64,000 nucleotides of DNA from Streptomyces cupreus (GCF_014257025.1 NZ_JACMSF010000002.1:186001-250000), one strand, 5' to 3'; shown: positions 38,193-47,624, counted from the stretch's first letter. Notes: generated by a model not told the origin, from the letters alone. Numbers and translations: made by a program.

Positions 38193-39005
38193 TCAGGGTT
38201 TCACGGCCACGGCGCCGTACTGTGGAACCACCACGGGAGAGTTGGACTCGGCACGCCACGCCGAGCAGGACACCAGGCCCGGTTCGAGGAGCTCCAGACC
38301 CTCGAAGAACGTGGCGATGTCCGCGCCGCTGCGGGCGGTGATCGGCGGAGTGGCGTTCTCGTTCCAGAACTCCATCGCCGGGATCTGCCCCGCGCCGCCC
38401 ACCTCGTCGTCGTGGGTGGGATGGGTCAGGACCAGGAAGCTGCCGGAGGGGACCGCCGCCATCACGCGGTGGACGATGTCCCGGGCCTTGTCGATGTCGA
38501 GGACGAAGTTGAGGATGCCCAGCATCAGCACCGCGACCGGCCGAGTGAAGTCGAGGGCGTGCGCGGCGCGTTCGAGGATCGCCTCCGGGTCGTGGACATC
38601 GGCGTCGATGTAGTCGGTGACGCCCTCGGTGGTGCCGGTGAGCAGGGTGCGGGCGTGCAGGAGCACGATCGGGTCGTTGTCGACGTAGACGATCCGTGCG
38701 TCCGGGGCGACGCGCTGGGCGATCTCGTGGGTGTTGTCCGCCGTCGGCAGGCCGGTGCCGATGTCCAGGAACTGCCGTACCCCGCGCTCCTCGGCGAGGA
38801 ATCGCACCGCCCGCCCGAGGAACTCGCGGTCCGCGCGGGCGATGTCCCGGATGATCGGGAACATTCCGGCGACGTGCTCGGCGACCTGCTGGTCGACCTC
38901 GTAGTTGTCCTTGCCGCCGATCCAGTAGTTCCACACACGCGCGTTGTGCGCCACACCGGTGTTCAGCTTCGCCGACTCGTCCGCCGGGGTGTGGCCTTCG
39001 GTCAC
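38193..39005 (-). CDS. SAM-dependent methyltransferase (DUF574)
   Basis: 270-residue actinobacterial DUF574-type methyltransferase. The family starts with ARVWNYWIGGKDNYEVD and has the SAM motif FLDIGTGLPTADNTHE followed by RIVYVDNDPIVLLHA. Substrates are unknown. A second member is at 40796 on the same strand. GTG start at 39005. It may be co-transcribed with the GS-like gene. Confidence 0.9.
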   Translation of the reverse strand: MTEGHTPADESAKLNTGVAHNARVWNYWIGGKDNYEVDQQVAEHVAGMFPIIRDIARADREFLGRAVRFLAEERGVRQFLDIGTGLPTADNTHEIAQRVAPDARIVYVDNDPIVLLHARTLLTGTTEGVTDYIDADVHDPEAILERAAHALDFTRPVAVLMLGILNFVLDIDKARDIVHRVMAAVPSGSFLVLTHPTHDDEVGGAGQIPAMEFWNENATPPITARSGADIATFFEGLELLEPGLVSCSAWRAESNSPVVVPQYGAVAVKP

Positions 39006-39157
39006 GACTCGTCCTCTCCTCGCACGTACGGCCGAAACCGGCCGTGGTGGCCATTGTGCCGTCCCTTGATCACTCTGTCTCCGGAATCGGCACAGGATCG
39101 GCGGCGGTTGGGCTGCGGGAGGGTGAACTCAACGGAAAATCGGCGGAGTTCGAGCGG

Positions 39158-39937
39158 TCACGGCGAAGGGGTCTTTCCCGCCTGTACGTCCTTCAGGCGC
39201 TGGGTGCCCTTCTCGACGGCGTCCTCGACGGAGTCGTCCTCGCCGCCGTCCAGGCCGCCCGCGGTGACCGTGATCGCGTCGGAGCCCACGCGTACGGCGG
39301 CCACGTCCAGGGTGAGCGTGGCGGGCGAGCCGTCGGCCGTGCCCTTGACGGTGACGCGCAGGCCCTGGCGGGCGTCGCCCTCGTCGGGCAGCGAGGTCTC
39401 GATCACCTGGACGGTGCGCTCCTCGCCGGCGTCGTCGGTCGCGGTGAACTGGTCGCACTTCACCGGCAGGGTCTTCAGCCAGGCCAGGGAGGCGCTGAGG
39501 GCGGCCCGGTCGTAGGCGGCGACCTGGTACAGCAGCCGGGAGTCGCCCTGCTCGAAGCCGCGCAGCGCCGAGGCGCCGGAGGGCTTGCCGAGCAGGTCCT
39601 CGCTGTAGAGGCGGTCCAGGAGCCGCTGGCAGTCGGCGGCGTCCGCCTTCGCCGTGAGGAAGTCGGCCACGTCGACCTGGCCGACGAGCAGGGAGTCGCG
39701 CCAGCCGGAGGCGTCCTCGACCTGGGTCCAGTCGTCCTCGATGTCGGACTCGGTGATCAGCGCGGCTTGGGCTCCGGCCTCGGTGAGTTCCGCCGGCGCC
39801 GCGGTGGTCTGCGCGGCGAGCGGGGAGGCGGCGACGTCCGCAGCGCTGTCACTGTCGTCCGAGCAGGCGGCGCAGGTCAGCAGGGCGGCTGCCGCCAGGG
39901 CCGAGGCGAGGGCGTGGACAGGGCGGGAGCGGGTCAT
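39158..39937 (-). CDS. Putative lipoprotein
   Basis: 259-residue secreted lipoprotein. Residues 1-25 form a signal peptide (MTRSRPVHALASALAAAALL) ending in a lipobox-like TCAAC, so Cys25 is the likely lipidated residue. The mature part starts with a Ser/Asp linker and contains no recognised enzymatic motif. The C-terminal domain (VKCDQFTATDDAGEERTVQV, VAAVRVGSDAITVTAGG) resembles the sensor-like domains of Streptomyces lipoproteins of unknown role. The ATG at 39937 is the signal-peptide start; the frame is open upstream. Confidence 0.82.
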   Translation of the reverse strand: MTRSRPVHALASALAAAALLTCAACSDDSDSAADVAASPLAAQTTAAPAELTEAGAQAALITESDIEDDWTQVEDASGWRDSLLVGQVDVADFLTAKADAADCQRLLDRLYSEDLLGKPSGASALRGFEQGDSRLLYQVAAYDRAALSASLAWLKTLPVKCDQFTATDDAGEERTVQVIETSLPDEGDARQGLRVTVKGTADGSPATLTLDVAAVRVGSDAITVTAGGLDGGEDDSVEDAVEKGTQRLKDVQAGKTPSP

Positions 39938-40297
39938 GGCGGGGGGCCTCCTGAGAACGTGACACGTTCCCTCAGCGCACCACCGGCCCTGCGGTCCCAC
40001 CAGCCGCACCGGCCCGATCGGGTGAGCGGGGTGATGGACGAGGGCGATGGCGGCGGCGCCCTCGCCGGAGGCGGTGATCAGGACGGTGCCGTCCAGCGAT
40101 GCGTACGCCCCGCTGCCCGGCACGCGCCGGGCGCGCGGCACGAGGAGCGTGCCGTCGCGCGGCGCTGGTGGTGGCGCGGGGCGGGTGTTGCCTTGGCTGG
40201 TGGCGGCGCGGCAACTCGAACGCGCCTCCCGGCATGCCCGGTCCTGGCGCCGCCCCGACACTGACCCCATGACGTGCCCGTACCCGAAGGAGTCACC
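39938..40297. other. Divergent intergenic region with ORF-like residue
   Basis: 360 bp between the lipoprotein and channel genes. The minus strand can be read as a protein-like string (GTLLVPRARRVPGSGAYAS, then GTVLITASGEGAAAIALVHH) in frame with the lipoprotein. No start with a ribosome-binding site is present, so it may be a decayed small gene. Confidence 0.5.
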
Positions 40298-40765
40298 ATG
40301 CTGCCCGGATTCCTCGCCAGGGCGGTCGCCGCGCTGCTCGGCCGGGAGGGCCGCTCGCTGCATCTGAAGGCGGCGATCGGGGCGACGGGCGCCCTCGGCG
40401 TGGTGATGCTCGCCGGGTCATGGGCGGTGGTCGCCGCCGAACAGGGCGCCAGGGGCGCGAACCTGACGTCCTATCCGAAGGCCCTGTGGTGGTCGATCGA
40501 GACCGCCACGACCGTGGGATACGGCGACTTCTACCCGGTCACCTTCTGGGGCCGGGTCATCGCGGCGGTGGTAATGGCCGTGGGGATTACGACGTACGGC
40601 ATGGTCACTGCCGCGCTGGCCACCTGGTTCGTCGGGCGGGAGCAGAAGCGCCGGCACCGGCTCGCCCACGACGCCGAGGAGCTGTACGACGAGACGACCC
40701 GCGCCCTGCACGCCCGCTTCGACCGGCTGGAGCGGATGCTCACCGGTCCGCGCGATCAGCCGTAG
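40298..40765 (+). CDS. Two-TM potassium channel protein
   Basis: 155-residue ion channel subunit with the K+ selectivity filter TVGYGD between two transmembrane helices (about residues 25-50 and 85-108). TTYGMVTAALATWFVG is the inner helix. A short charged C-terminal tail (LYDETTRALHARFDRLERML) looks coiled-coil. It would assemble as a tetramer, like KcsA-type channels, and lacks an RCK or voltage-sensor domain. GAAGGAGTCACC precedes the ATG at 40298. Confidence 0.92.
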   Translation: MLPGFLARAVAALLGREGRSLHLKAAIGATGALGVVMLAGSWAVVAAEQGARGANLTSYPKALWWSIETATTVGYGDFYPVTFWGRVIAAVVMAVGITTYGMVTAALATWFVGREQKRRHRLAHDAEELYDETTRALHARFDRLERMLTGPRDQP

Positions 40766-40795
40766 GTGAAGCGGGCCGGAGTCCTTCGTGGTCCC

Positions 40796-41605
40796 TCAGT
40801 ACTTGACGCCGACCGCGCCGTAGAGCGACACGGGCCCGTCGCCGAGCGGCGACTCGTCCCGCGCGAGGTCGGGGCGCCAGTCCTTCACCGACACGATCCC
40901 CGGCTCCATCAGGTCGAGTCCCCTGAAGAAGCCGCCCACTTCGGCGTGCGAGCGCGCGACGAGCGTCACCCCGCCCGCCGAGTAGCGCTCGATGCCCTGC
41001 CGTACGTTCTCCGGCTCGAAGTCGGCGGTCATGCACGACAGGACCAGGCAACTGCCCGGCGCCAGCGCCTCGACGAGGGTGTCCACCAGGTCGTACGCGC
41101 CGTCCTCGTCGGCGACGAAGTGCAGCAGGGCGATCAGGGACAGGGCGATGGGGCGCTCGAAGTCGAGGACGCGGGCGGCCTGTTCGAGGATCGCCCCCGG
41201 CTCGCGGGCGTCGGCCTGGACGTACTCCGTCACGCCCTCCGGGGTGCCGCGCAGCAGTGCCTCGGCGTGAGCGAGGACGATGGGGTCGTTGTCGACGTAG
41301 ACCACGCGTGCGTCCGGTGCGAAGGACTGGGCGATCTGGTGGAGGTTGGGCTCGGTGGGTATGCCGGTGCCGATGTCCAGGAACTGGCGGATTCCCGTCG
41401 CTCCGGCGAGGTGGCGCGTGGCCCGCTGCATGAACCAGCGGTTGCTGCGCGCGGCCCGCGGCGCCCCCGTGTCGATCGCCATGATCTGCCGGCCGAGGGC
41501 CTCGTCGACCGGGTAGTTGTCCTTGCCGCCGAGGTACCAGTCGTACACCCGGGCCGGATGGGGCCGGGTCGTGTCGATACGGACGGCCGGCTCGGTCCCG
41601 GTCAC
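40796..41605 (-). CDS. SAM-dependent methyltransferase (DUF574), second copy
   Basis: 269 residues, paralogue of the gene at 38193. The family opening is ARVYDWYLGGKDNYPVD; the SAM motif is FLDIGTGIPTEPNLHQ and VVYVDNDPIVLAHA follows. GTG start at 41605. It is convergent with the potassium channel gene, whose stop is 30 bases away. Confidence 0.9.
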   Translation of the reverse strand: MTGTEPAVRIDTTRPHPARVYDWYLGGKDNYPVDEALGRQIMAIDTGAPRAARSNRWFMQRATRHLAGATGIRQFLDIGTGIPTEPNLHQIAQSFAPDARVVYVDNDPIVLAHAEALLRGTPEGVTEYVQADAREPGAILEQAARVLDFERPIALSLIALLHFVADEDGAYDLVDTLVEALAPGSCLVLSCMTADFEPENVRQGIERYSAGGVTLVARSHAEVGGFFRGLDLMEPGIVSVKDWRPDLARDESPLGDGPVSLYGAVGVKY

Positions 41606-41748
41606 ACGGTGCTCCTCTGCTCGCTCGGCAAGGTCTGCGCTGCGGGCAGTCTTTCACGATCATCGTCGACGGCGGAGACTGTCTTCGGCCACCTCCCGGG
41701 CGGGCGCCGGGCACCTCAACGCCCGTGCGGACGCGCCCGGTTCGGGAC

Positions 41749-42081
41749 TCATGGCTTCAGTGGGTCATGGCCGAGCGACATCAGCAGATGCCTGCGTCGG
41801 GAGTCCTCCGCCTCGGGTTCGTTCTCCACGTCCGCCTGTTCGGCGACCGTGTCGACCACCTCGTACATCACCTCGATGTCGTCGTCGGTGAGGTCCGTGC
41901 GGCGCTTCTGGAGGATCGCCAGGACATGCTGTCCGGTCGGCGTGCCCGCGTGGTCCGGCAGCGGTTCGGTCTCCTCGGAGGCGTCGCTGACCCGCAGCCA
42001 GGCGGCCAGTTCCTGCGAGGTCATGTTCACCGCGCGGTGGAAGTTCTCCCACAGCGCGTCGAGTTCGAGGGAGTCCGTCAT
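41749..42081 (-). CDS. DUF3140 family protein
   Basis: 110-residue helical protein of the DUF3140 family: LWENFHRAVNMTSQELAAWL at the start, then GQHVLAILQKRRTDLTDDDI. Its function is unknown, but related proteins often lie near stress genes. It starts 12 bases after the Dps stop, so the two are probably one operon. Confidence 0.82.
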   Translation of the reverse strand: MTDSLELDALWENFHRAVNMTSQELAAWLRVSDASEETEPLPDHAGTPTGQHVLAILQKRRTDLTDDDIEVMYEVVDTVAEQADVENEPEAEDSRRRHLLMSLGHDPLKP

Positions 42082-42093
42082 TTCCTTCCCCCT

Positions 42094-42576
42094 TCACTCG
42101 TCCCGGGGCCAGTTCTCGGCGTCGAACATCCAGCGCTGCTTCTCCAGTTCGCGGGTGATGCCGATGAACAGGTCCTGGGTGACCAGGTCCGCCTTGTCGG
42201 TGGCCTCGATACGGTCGCGCAGTCGGCCGATGGTCGATTCCAGCGAGGCCACCATCAGCTGGACCACCTCGGTGTCGCGCAGCCAGCCGTCCCCGGGGCC
42301 GGGCAGGCCGAAGGAGGCGGCGACGGTCTCCGGGCGGCCGTCCGGCGGGACGCCGAGCGCGGCGGCGCGTTCGGCGACGGTGTCGGCGTAGTCGCGGGCG
42401 GCCGAGACGACCTCGTCCAGCTGGAGGTGGATCGAGCGGAACCTCGGTCCGACGATGTTCCAGTGCGCCTGCTTGCCGACCAATGACAGACCGAGCAGGT
42501 CGACCAGTGTGTCCTGGAGGGCGTCACCGGCGATCCGGCGTTCCTTGTCGGGCAGGGTGCTCCTCACCACGGTCAT
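42094..42576 (-). CDS. dps: Dps family ferritin-like protein
   Basis: 160-residue four-helix Dps protein that binds and oxidises iron in a dodecamer and protects DNA under oxidative stress. The ferroxidase residues are visible in KQAHWNIVGPRFRSIHLQLDE (His, Asp, Glu). The C-terminus RELEKQRWMFDAENW is family-typical. The ATG at 42576 begins MTVVRSTLPDKERRIAGD; the frame is open far upstream. It is followed by DUF3140 and lies in a stretch of stress-related genes. Confidence 0.92.
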   Translation of the reverse strand: MTVVRSTLPDKERRIAGDALQDTLVDLLGLSLVGKQAHWNIVGPRFRSIHLQLDEVVSAARDYADTVAERAAALGVPPDGRPETVAASFGLPGPGDGWLRDTEVVQLMVASLESTIGRLRDRIEATDKADLVTQDLFIGITRELEKQRWMFDAENWPRDE

Positions 42577-42764
42577 GGCGCGCTTCTCCTCTCCGCGTAT
42601 TGCCTGGACATCCGGAGCAGTACGGCGCGCTCCTCCTCGCGGGTTCCCGCCCCGCACGCCGGAGGCCTGTCCGCCTGCTCCCCCACGCAGGCCGCTCTCC
42701 GCAACCGCTCCATGCGGGCGCGGGTGCCCAGGGCGTACTGGTGCAAACGCGGCGGTCCGTCGTC

Positions 42765-43574
42765 TCAGTCTTCGAGTACGGCGTCCAGGAAGTGGACCAG
42801 GTCGTCGAAGACCTCGGCCTTGTTCGTCTCGTGGAACACCTCGTGCCGGGCGCCCGGATAGACGCGCTCGGTCAGCCGGTCGCCGCGCAACTCCTGTACG
42901 CCGGCCCGGCTTCCGGCGAGCGGCACCAGACGGTCGTCGTCGCCGTGCAGCCACAGCAGCGGCAGCGGTCCCACGTCGCCGCCCTTGGACACGGTCTCCA
43001 GGGTCCGGGTGAAGGCCTCCACGGTCGGCCGCTTCATCGGGCCGTGCCAGACCAGCGGATCCGCCGCGTACGACGCCCCCACCTCCGGGTCGCGGGAGAG
43101 CGCGCCCGGACTGATCGGGGTGTCCGGGATCTCGTCCAGCGCGAGCAGCCGGCGCGGCAGCGGCCAGTCGCCGATGACCGGCCCGGACAGGACGAGTGCG
43201 GTGAGCTCGGCGCCGTACCGCTGGGCGAAACGGGCCGAGATCAGGCCGCCCATCGAGTGCCCGACCATGACCAGCGGGATGCCGGGGTGGGCGGTCCGGG
43301 CGAGGTCCGCCACCGTGTGCACATCGCTGACGACGTCCTCGAAGTCCTCGATCACGACCCGCTCGCCCGACGACTTCCCGTGCCCCATGTGATCGGGGGC
43401 GAACACGGCCGCGCCATGCCCGGTGAGGACACCGGCCACCCCCTCGTACCGGCCGACGTGCTCCCCGTAGCCGTGCACCAGCAGCGCCGTGTACCGCGGC
43501 TCCCTTCTCGGCCACTCGCGCACGACGATCGGGCCGTGGGTTCCGGCGAGGATGTGTTCGCGGGGGTCGGCCAT
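42765..43574 (-). CDS. Alpha/beta hydrolase (monoacylglycerol lipase-like)
   Basis: 269-residue alpha/beta hydrolase similar to monoacylglycerol lipases. The nucleophile elbow is GHSMGG. LLVHGYGEHVGRYEGVAGVL is the oxyanion region typical of MAG lipases, and the Asp and His come from LWLHGDDDRLVP and YPGARHEVFHE. GGAGGAG precedes the ATG at 43574. It is divergent from the thiolase gene, with 151 bases between them. Confidence 0.9.
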   Translation of the reverse strand: MADPREHILAGTHGPIVVREWPRREPRYTALLVHGYGEHVGRYEGVAGVLTGHGAAVFAPDHMGHGKSSGERVVIEDFEDVVSDVHTVADLARTAHPGIPLVMVGHSMGGLISARFAQRYGAELTALVLSGPVIGDWPLPRRLLALDEIPDTPISPGALSRDPEVGASYAADPLVWHGPMKRPTVEAFTRTLETVSKGGDVGPLPLLWLHGDDDRLVPLAGSRAGVQELRGDRLTERVYPGARHEVFHETNKAEVFDDLVHFLDAVLED

Positions 43575-43647
43575 GTCTCCTCCGGCTGCGTCGGTGAAGG
43601 TTCTCGGGGATCTTCCCAGGGGTGCGGTCGGCGGTCTATAGTCCAAA

Positions 43648-43662
43648 ACTAGCGGTGCTAAT
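43648..43662. promoter_or_regulatory. Candidate operator between lipase and thiolase
   Basis: Imperfect palindrome ACTAGC-GGT-GCTAAT (one mismatch) in an AT-rich patch unusual for this DNA, between the divergent lipase and thiolase genes. It looks like a TetR- or MarR-type site; no such regulator is adjacent. Confidence 0.4.
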
Positions 43663-43725
43663 TAAGAGGCCGCTGTTCATGGCCGGCCGTAAGGCCGGCG
43701 GCGCTGTCGGTCAGGAGTCCTTCTC

Positions 43726-44913
43726 GTGCGTCCCGTCCACTTCGCGGCCGCCCGCCGCACGCCCATCGGCAAACTGCGCGGAGCCCTTTCCTCCCTGCGG
43801 CCCGACGACCTCGCAGCGACCGTGATCCGGGGGCTGGTCGCCGATGTGCCCGCGCTCGACCCGGCGCGCATCGACGACGTGTACTGGGGCGCCGCGAACC
43901 AGGCCGGCGAGGACAACCGCAATGTCGCCCGCATGGCCGCGCTGCTGGCCGGGCTGCCCGAGTCGGTGCCCGGCGCCACGGTGAACCGGCTGTGCGCGTC
44001 CGGCCTTGAGGCCGTGACCACCGCGGCCCGCACCATCGCCGCGGGCGAGGCCGACATCGTGCTCGCGGGCGGTTCCGAGTCGATGAGCCGCGCGCCCTTC
44101 GTCATGGCCCGCCCCGACGAGGCCCTCCCGCACCGTATCGAGACCGTCGACACCCGGCTCGGCTGGCGGCTGGTCAACCCGGCGATGAAGGATCTCCACG
44201 GGCTGCTGTCCATGGGGGAGACCGCGGAGGAGGTCGCCTCGCGGCACGGCGTCTCGCGTGAGCGGCAGGACGAGTTCGCGCTGCGCAGCCACCGGCTGGC
44301 CGCCGAGGCCCGCAAGAACGGCCACTTCGACGACGAGCTGCTGCCGGTGGAGCGGCCGGACGGGATCGTCGTGGAGCTTGACGAGTGCGTGCGCGAGGAC
44401 ACGTCGTACGAGAAGCTCGCGCGGCTGAAGCCGGTCTTCCGGGAGGGCGGCACCGTCACCGCGGGGAACGCCTCGCCGATGAACGACGGTGCGGCGGGGC
44501 TGCTGCTGGTCAGCGAGGAGGCGCTGAACGAGCTCGGTCTTGAGTCGCTCGGGCGGTATGTCGGCGGCGCGTCCGCGGGTGTGCATCCGGATGTGATGGG
44601 GATCGGGCCGGTTCCGGCCACGCAGAAGGTGCTCGCCCGGGCGCGATGGAGTGTGGGGGACCTCCAGGAGGCCGAGTTCAACGAGGCGTTCGCGGCGCAG
44701 GCGTTGGCCTGTGTCGACCGGCTGGGAATCGATCCGGAACTGGTCAATCCGAGCGGCGGCGCGATCGCGCTGGGGCATCCGCTCGGCTGCTCGGGCGCAC
44801 GCATCCTGACGACCCTGCTGCACCGGATGCGGCGCACGGGGGCGGAACGGGGGCTCGCCACGATGTGCGTCGGGGTGGGGCAGGGGAGTGCGCTGCTGGT
44901 GGAGCGCCACTGA
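43726..44913 (+). CDS. Acetyl-CoA C-acyltransferase (thiolase)
   Basis: 395-residue degradative-type thiolase that cleaves 3-oxoacyl-CoA (acetyl-CoA or 3-oxoadipyl-CoA class; the chain length is not decided by sequence). The nucleophilic Cys is in VNRLCASGLEAV, the acid/base Cys in ATMCVGVGQG and the His in GGAIALGHPLGCSGAR. GTG start at 43726 after AGGAG. No beta-oxidation or aromatic pathway genes are adjacent. The 5' leader contains a perfect 7-bp hairpin (GCCGGCC-GTAA-GGCCGGC, 43682-43699). Confidence 0.93.
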   Translation: MRPVHFAAARRTPIGKLRGALSSLRPDDLAATVIRGLVADVPALDPARIDDVYWGAANQAGEDNRNVARMAALLAGLPESVPGATVNRLCASGLEAVTTAARTIAAGEADIVLAGGSESMSRAPFVMARPDEALPHRIETVDTRLGWRLVNPAMKDLHGLLSMGETAEEVASRHGVSRERQDEFALRSHRLAAEARKNGHFDDELLPVERPDGIVVELDECVREDTSYEKLARLKPVFREGGTVTAGNASPMNDGAAGLLLVSEEALNELGLESLGRYVGGASAGVHPDVMGIGPVPATQKVLARARWSVGDLQEAEFNEAFAAQALACVDRLGIDPELVNPSGGAIALGHPLGCSGARILTTLLHRMRRTGAERGLATMCVGVGQGSALLVERH

Positions 44914-44948
44914 GCGTTCCGCTGCAAGTGCCGCGATGTGACGTCGGT

Positions 44949-44996
44949 TCGCTGCGGCGCCGTCGCGGCTGGTCGCGCCCCGCGGCGGAGCCGCAT
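44949..44996. repeat. GC-rich inverted-repeat element of the Streptomyces intergenic type
   Basis: A dense GC hairpin region (GCTGCGGCGCCGTCGCGGC, GGTCGCGCCCCGCGGCGGAG) after the thiolase gene, reminiscent of dispersed repeats in Streptomyces intergenic DNA. Only one copy was noticed in this window. Confidence 0.35.
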
Positions 44997-45095
44997 ACAC
45001 GCCCGGCTTGCCTGGGCACACGCCATGAGTGCATCTGTCATCTGGTGAGACGGTACTGACGGCGTTGGTTGAATGTGCATAGCATCAGTCTCCGC

Positions 45096-45869
45096 ATGGA
45101 CACGATGACGTTGTGGCACATCACCGGCTGGGAGTTCGTCGCGCTCGCCTTCGCGGCTCTGCTGGTCGGGTTCTCGAAGACCGCCGTGAGCGGAGCCAAT
45201 ACGGTCAGTCTCGCGGTCTTCGCCGCGGTGCTGCCGGCCCGTGCCTCCACGGGTGTACTGCTTCCGGTGCTGATCGCCGGGGATGTGCTCGCCGTGCTCA
45301 CCTATCGGCGGCACGCGCACTGGCCCACGCTGTGGCGGCTGTTCCCCGCGGTCGCGGGCGGTGTGGTCGCGGGCACGCTGTTCCTGATGTGGGCCGACGA
45401 CGGGATCGTCCGGACGTCGATCGGCGCGATCCTGCTGCTGATGGCCGCCGTGACGGTGTGGCGGCGCCGGGCCGCCGACGCCGAGCGGGATCCGGAAGGG
45501 GTGGCGACCCGCGGCGGCCGGATCAAGGCCCGCTCCTACGGCGTCCTCGGCGGGTTCACCACCATGGTCGCCAACGCCGGTGGCCCGGTGATGTCGATGT
45601 ATCTGCTCTCGGCGGGCTTCCGGAAGCTCGGCTTCCTGGGCACCTCGGCCTTCTTCTTCCTGATCGTCAACGTCTCGAAGGTGCCCTTCAGCGTCGGGCT
45701 CGGCCTGATCGACGGCCGTTCACTGCTGCTTGACGCCGCGCTCGCGGTGTTCGTCGTACCGGGTGCGTTCATCGGCAAATGGGCTGTGAACCGGATCAAC
45801 CAGCGACTGTTCGAGCAACTCGTCATCGCGGCGACCGTGGTGGGCGGCGTCCAGCTACTGCTGCCCTGA
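45096..45869 (+). CDS. TauE/SafE (TSUP) family permease
   Basis: 257-residue membrane protein of the TauE/SafE/TSUP family, which exports sulfite and organosulfonates in some bacteria. About eight hydrophobic segments are visible. Family elements include ALLVGFSKTAVSGANTVSL and GGFTTMVANAGGPVMSMYLL. The ATG at 45096 gives a normal N-terminus. A role in sulfur export is a family-level inference. Its 3' end overlaps the convergent HAD gene by 15 bases. Confidence 0.88.
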   Translation: MDTMTLWHITGWEFVALAFAALLVGFSKTAVSGANTVSLAVFAAVLPARASTGVLLPVLIAGDVLAVLTYRRHAHWPTLWRLFPAVAGGVVAGTLFLMWADDGIVRTSIGAILLLMAAVTVWRRRAADAERDPEGVATRGGRIKARSYGVLGGFTTMVANAGGPVMSMYLLSAGFRKLGFLGTSAFFFLIVNVSKVPFSVGLGLIDGRSLLLDAALAVFVVPGAFIGKWAVNRINQRLFEQLVIAATVVGGVQLLLP

Positions 45870-46640
45870 GCCGCGCAGCAGCGCCGGCAGGTCGGCGAAG
45901 GAGTCGATCACATGGTCGGGCGTGCCGCTCGCCTCGCGCAGGGTCTCCGGGAGGAACTTGCCGGTCCTGACCAGCACCCCGGTGACCCCGGCCCGCTGTG
46001 CCGCCAGCACGTCCGACTCCACGTCGTCCCCGACCATCAGCGCCTGCTCCGCGCCCACCCCGAGCCGGCCCAGCGCCGCCTCGAAGAACGCCGCCGACGG
46101 CTTCCCCGTCACCTCGGCCTCGGTACGCGCCGCCTGCTCAAGCCCGACCAGGAAGGCCCCGGAGTCGAGCTGCAACCCCTCGTCCGTACGCCAGTACAGA
46201 TTCCGGTGCATGGCGACCAACCGCGCCCCGCCCTGGAGATACCCGAAGGCCCGGTTCAGCGCCGCATACCCGAACTCCTCCCCGGCACCACCGACGATCA
46301 CGACATCCGGAGCCTCATCGACCAACTCGACCCCCGTGAGGTCTTCCCGCACGTCCCCACTGTTCAGCAGCGCACACCGCGCCCCCGGAAAGCGCTCGGC
46401 GACATGAGCCGCCGTGACCGAGGGCGCGGTGAGAATGTCCTGCGCCGACACGGGGAACCCCGCGTCCGCCAGCGTCCGGGCGATCGAAGCGCGCGTCCGC
46501 GAGGTCGTGTTGGTGACCAGCGCGACCCCGAACCCGGCCTCCCGGATCTCCCGCAGTGCCTCGACGGCACCCGGGAGCGGCTGCCAGGAGACGGTGAGGA
46601 CACCATCGATGTCGATCAGCACGGCGCGCACGGATTCCAT
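45855..46640 (-). CDS. HAD superfamily (HAD-IIA) hydrolase
   Basis: 261-residue HAD-IIA (NagD/p-nitrophenyl phosphatase-like) hydrolase. Motif I is LIDIDGVL, motif II NTTS, the Lys is in TGKPSAAFF and motif IV is MVGDDVESDV. A capping domain lies between motifs II and III. The substrate is probably a small phosphomonoester. Start ATG at 46640, with an open upstream frame. It overlaps the TSUP gene 3' to 3' by 15 bases. Confidence 0.92.
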   Translation of the reverse strand: MESVRAVLIDIDGVLTVSWQPLPGAVEALREIREAGFGVALVTNTTSRTRASIARTLADAGFPVSAQDILTAPSVTAAHVAERFPGARCALLNSGDVREDLTGVELVDEAPDVVIVGGAGEEFGYAALNRAFGYLQGGARLVAMHRNLYWRTDEGLQLDSGAFLVGLEQAARTEAEVTGKPSAAFFEAALGRLGVGAEQALMVGDDVESDVLAAQRAGVTGVLVRTGKFLPETLREASGTPDHVIDSFADLPALLRGSGQQ

Positions 46641-46877
46641 GCCCGGACCATAGCGACCGGGGCGCCTCAGGGCGCGATCCCGACCCCCGCGACACGGCTC
46701 CACGCCTCCTCCTGCGCGGCCGGTCGTCGTGCGAACCCGAGTACCACACACCCCGGCTGGCGAACGGGTTCCGGCCGCCCAGGCGGTCATGGACGATTTC
46801 GCGGAACGCAGCTCGCCACGAAGACCACCTGCCATACCGGCCAGGACTCAAGCGGCGCCCGGCCGTAGGCTCACCCC

Positions 46878-47624
46878 ATGCCCCCACACGTCCTCATCCT
46901 CGGCGGCACCACCGAGGCCCGTGAGCTCGCCGCCGCGCTGACCGCGCTGCCCGGCGTCCGCGTCACCACCTCGCTCGCGGGGCGGGTGAGCCGACCGGGG
47001 ACCGTCACCGGGGAGGTCCGCATCGGGGGGTTCGGCGGTGCGGAGGGGCTCGCGAACTGGTTGCGTGAGGAGCGTGTGGACGCCCTCGTCGACGCCACCC
47101 ACCCCTTCGCCGCGTCGATCACGGCGAACGCGGCCCACGCCGCCGCGGCGACCGGCGTTCCGGCGGTCGTGCTGCGCCGCCCCGGCTGGCGGCCGGGACC
47201 CGAGGACCGCTGGCATCCGGTCGCCTCCCTGGACGCGGCCGCCGACCTGCTGCCGAGCCTCGGCCGCCGGATCTTCCTGACCACGGGCCGCCTGGGCCTC
47301 AAGGCCTTCGCCCATCTGAAGGACCTGCACTTCGTCGTACGCTCCGTGGAGCCGCCCGAGCCGCCGCTGCCGCCGCGCACCGAAGTCCTCCTCGCGCGGG
47401 GCCCGTTCACAGTGGAGGACGAGACCGCCCTGCTCTCCGCCCACTGCGTCGACGTACTGGTGACGAAGGACAGCGGGGGAGCGGCGACGGCCGCGAAACT
47501 CACCGCCGCGCGGCATCTGGCGCTGCCCGTGGTGGTCGTACGACGTCCTCCACTGCCCGAGGACGTCGTGCCGGTGCCGGACGTGGCCGGGGTGCTGGAG
47601 TGGCTCGGTCTCAGTCCTCGATGA
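46878..47624 (+). CDS. cobK: Precorrin-6A / cobalt-precorrin-6A reductase
   Basis: 248-residue reductase of the CobK/CbiJ family, catalysing NADPH-dependent reduction of (cobalt-)precorrin-6A in cobalamin synthesis. The N-terminal MPPHVLILGGTTEARELAAAL and the central DALVDATHPFAASI are family-typical. The C-terminus VLVTKDSGGAATAAKL supports the assignment. cobF (another precorrin-6A step) is 2.6 kb downstream on the opposite strand. The 3' end overlaps a convergent gene by 14 bases. Confidence 0.93.
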   Translation: MPPHVLILGGTTEARELAAALTALPGVRVTTSLAGRVSRPGTVTGEVRIGGFGGAEGLANWLREERVDALVDATHPFAASITANAAHAAAATGVPAVVLRRPGWRPGPEDRWHPVASLDAAADLLPSLGRRIFLTTGRLGLKAFAHLKDLHFVVRSVEPPEPPLPPRTEVLLARGPFTVEDETALLSAHCVDVLVTKDSGGAATAAKLTAARHLALPVVVVRRPPLPEDVVPVPDVAGVLEWLGLSPR

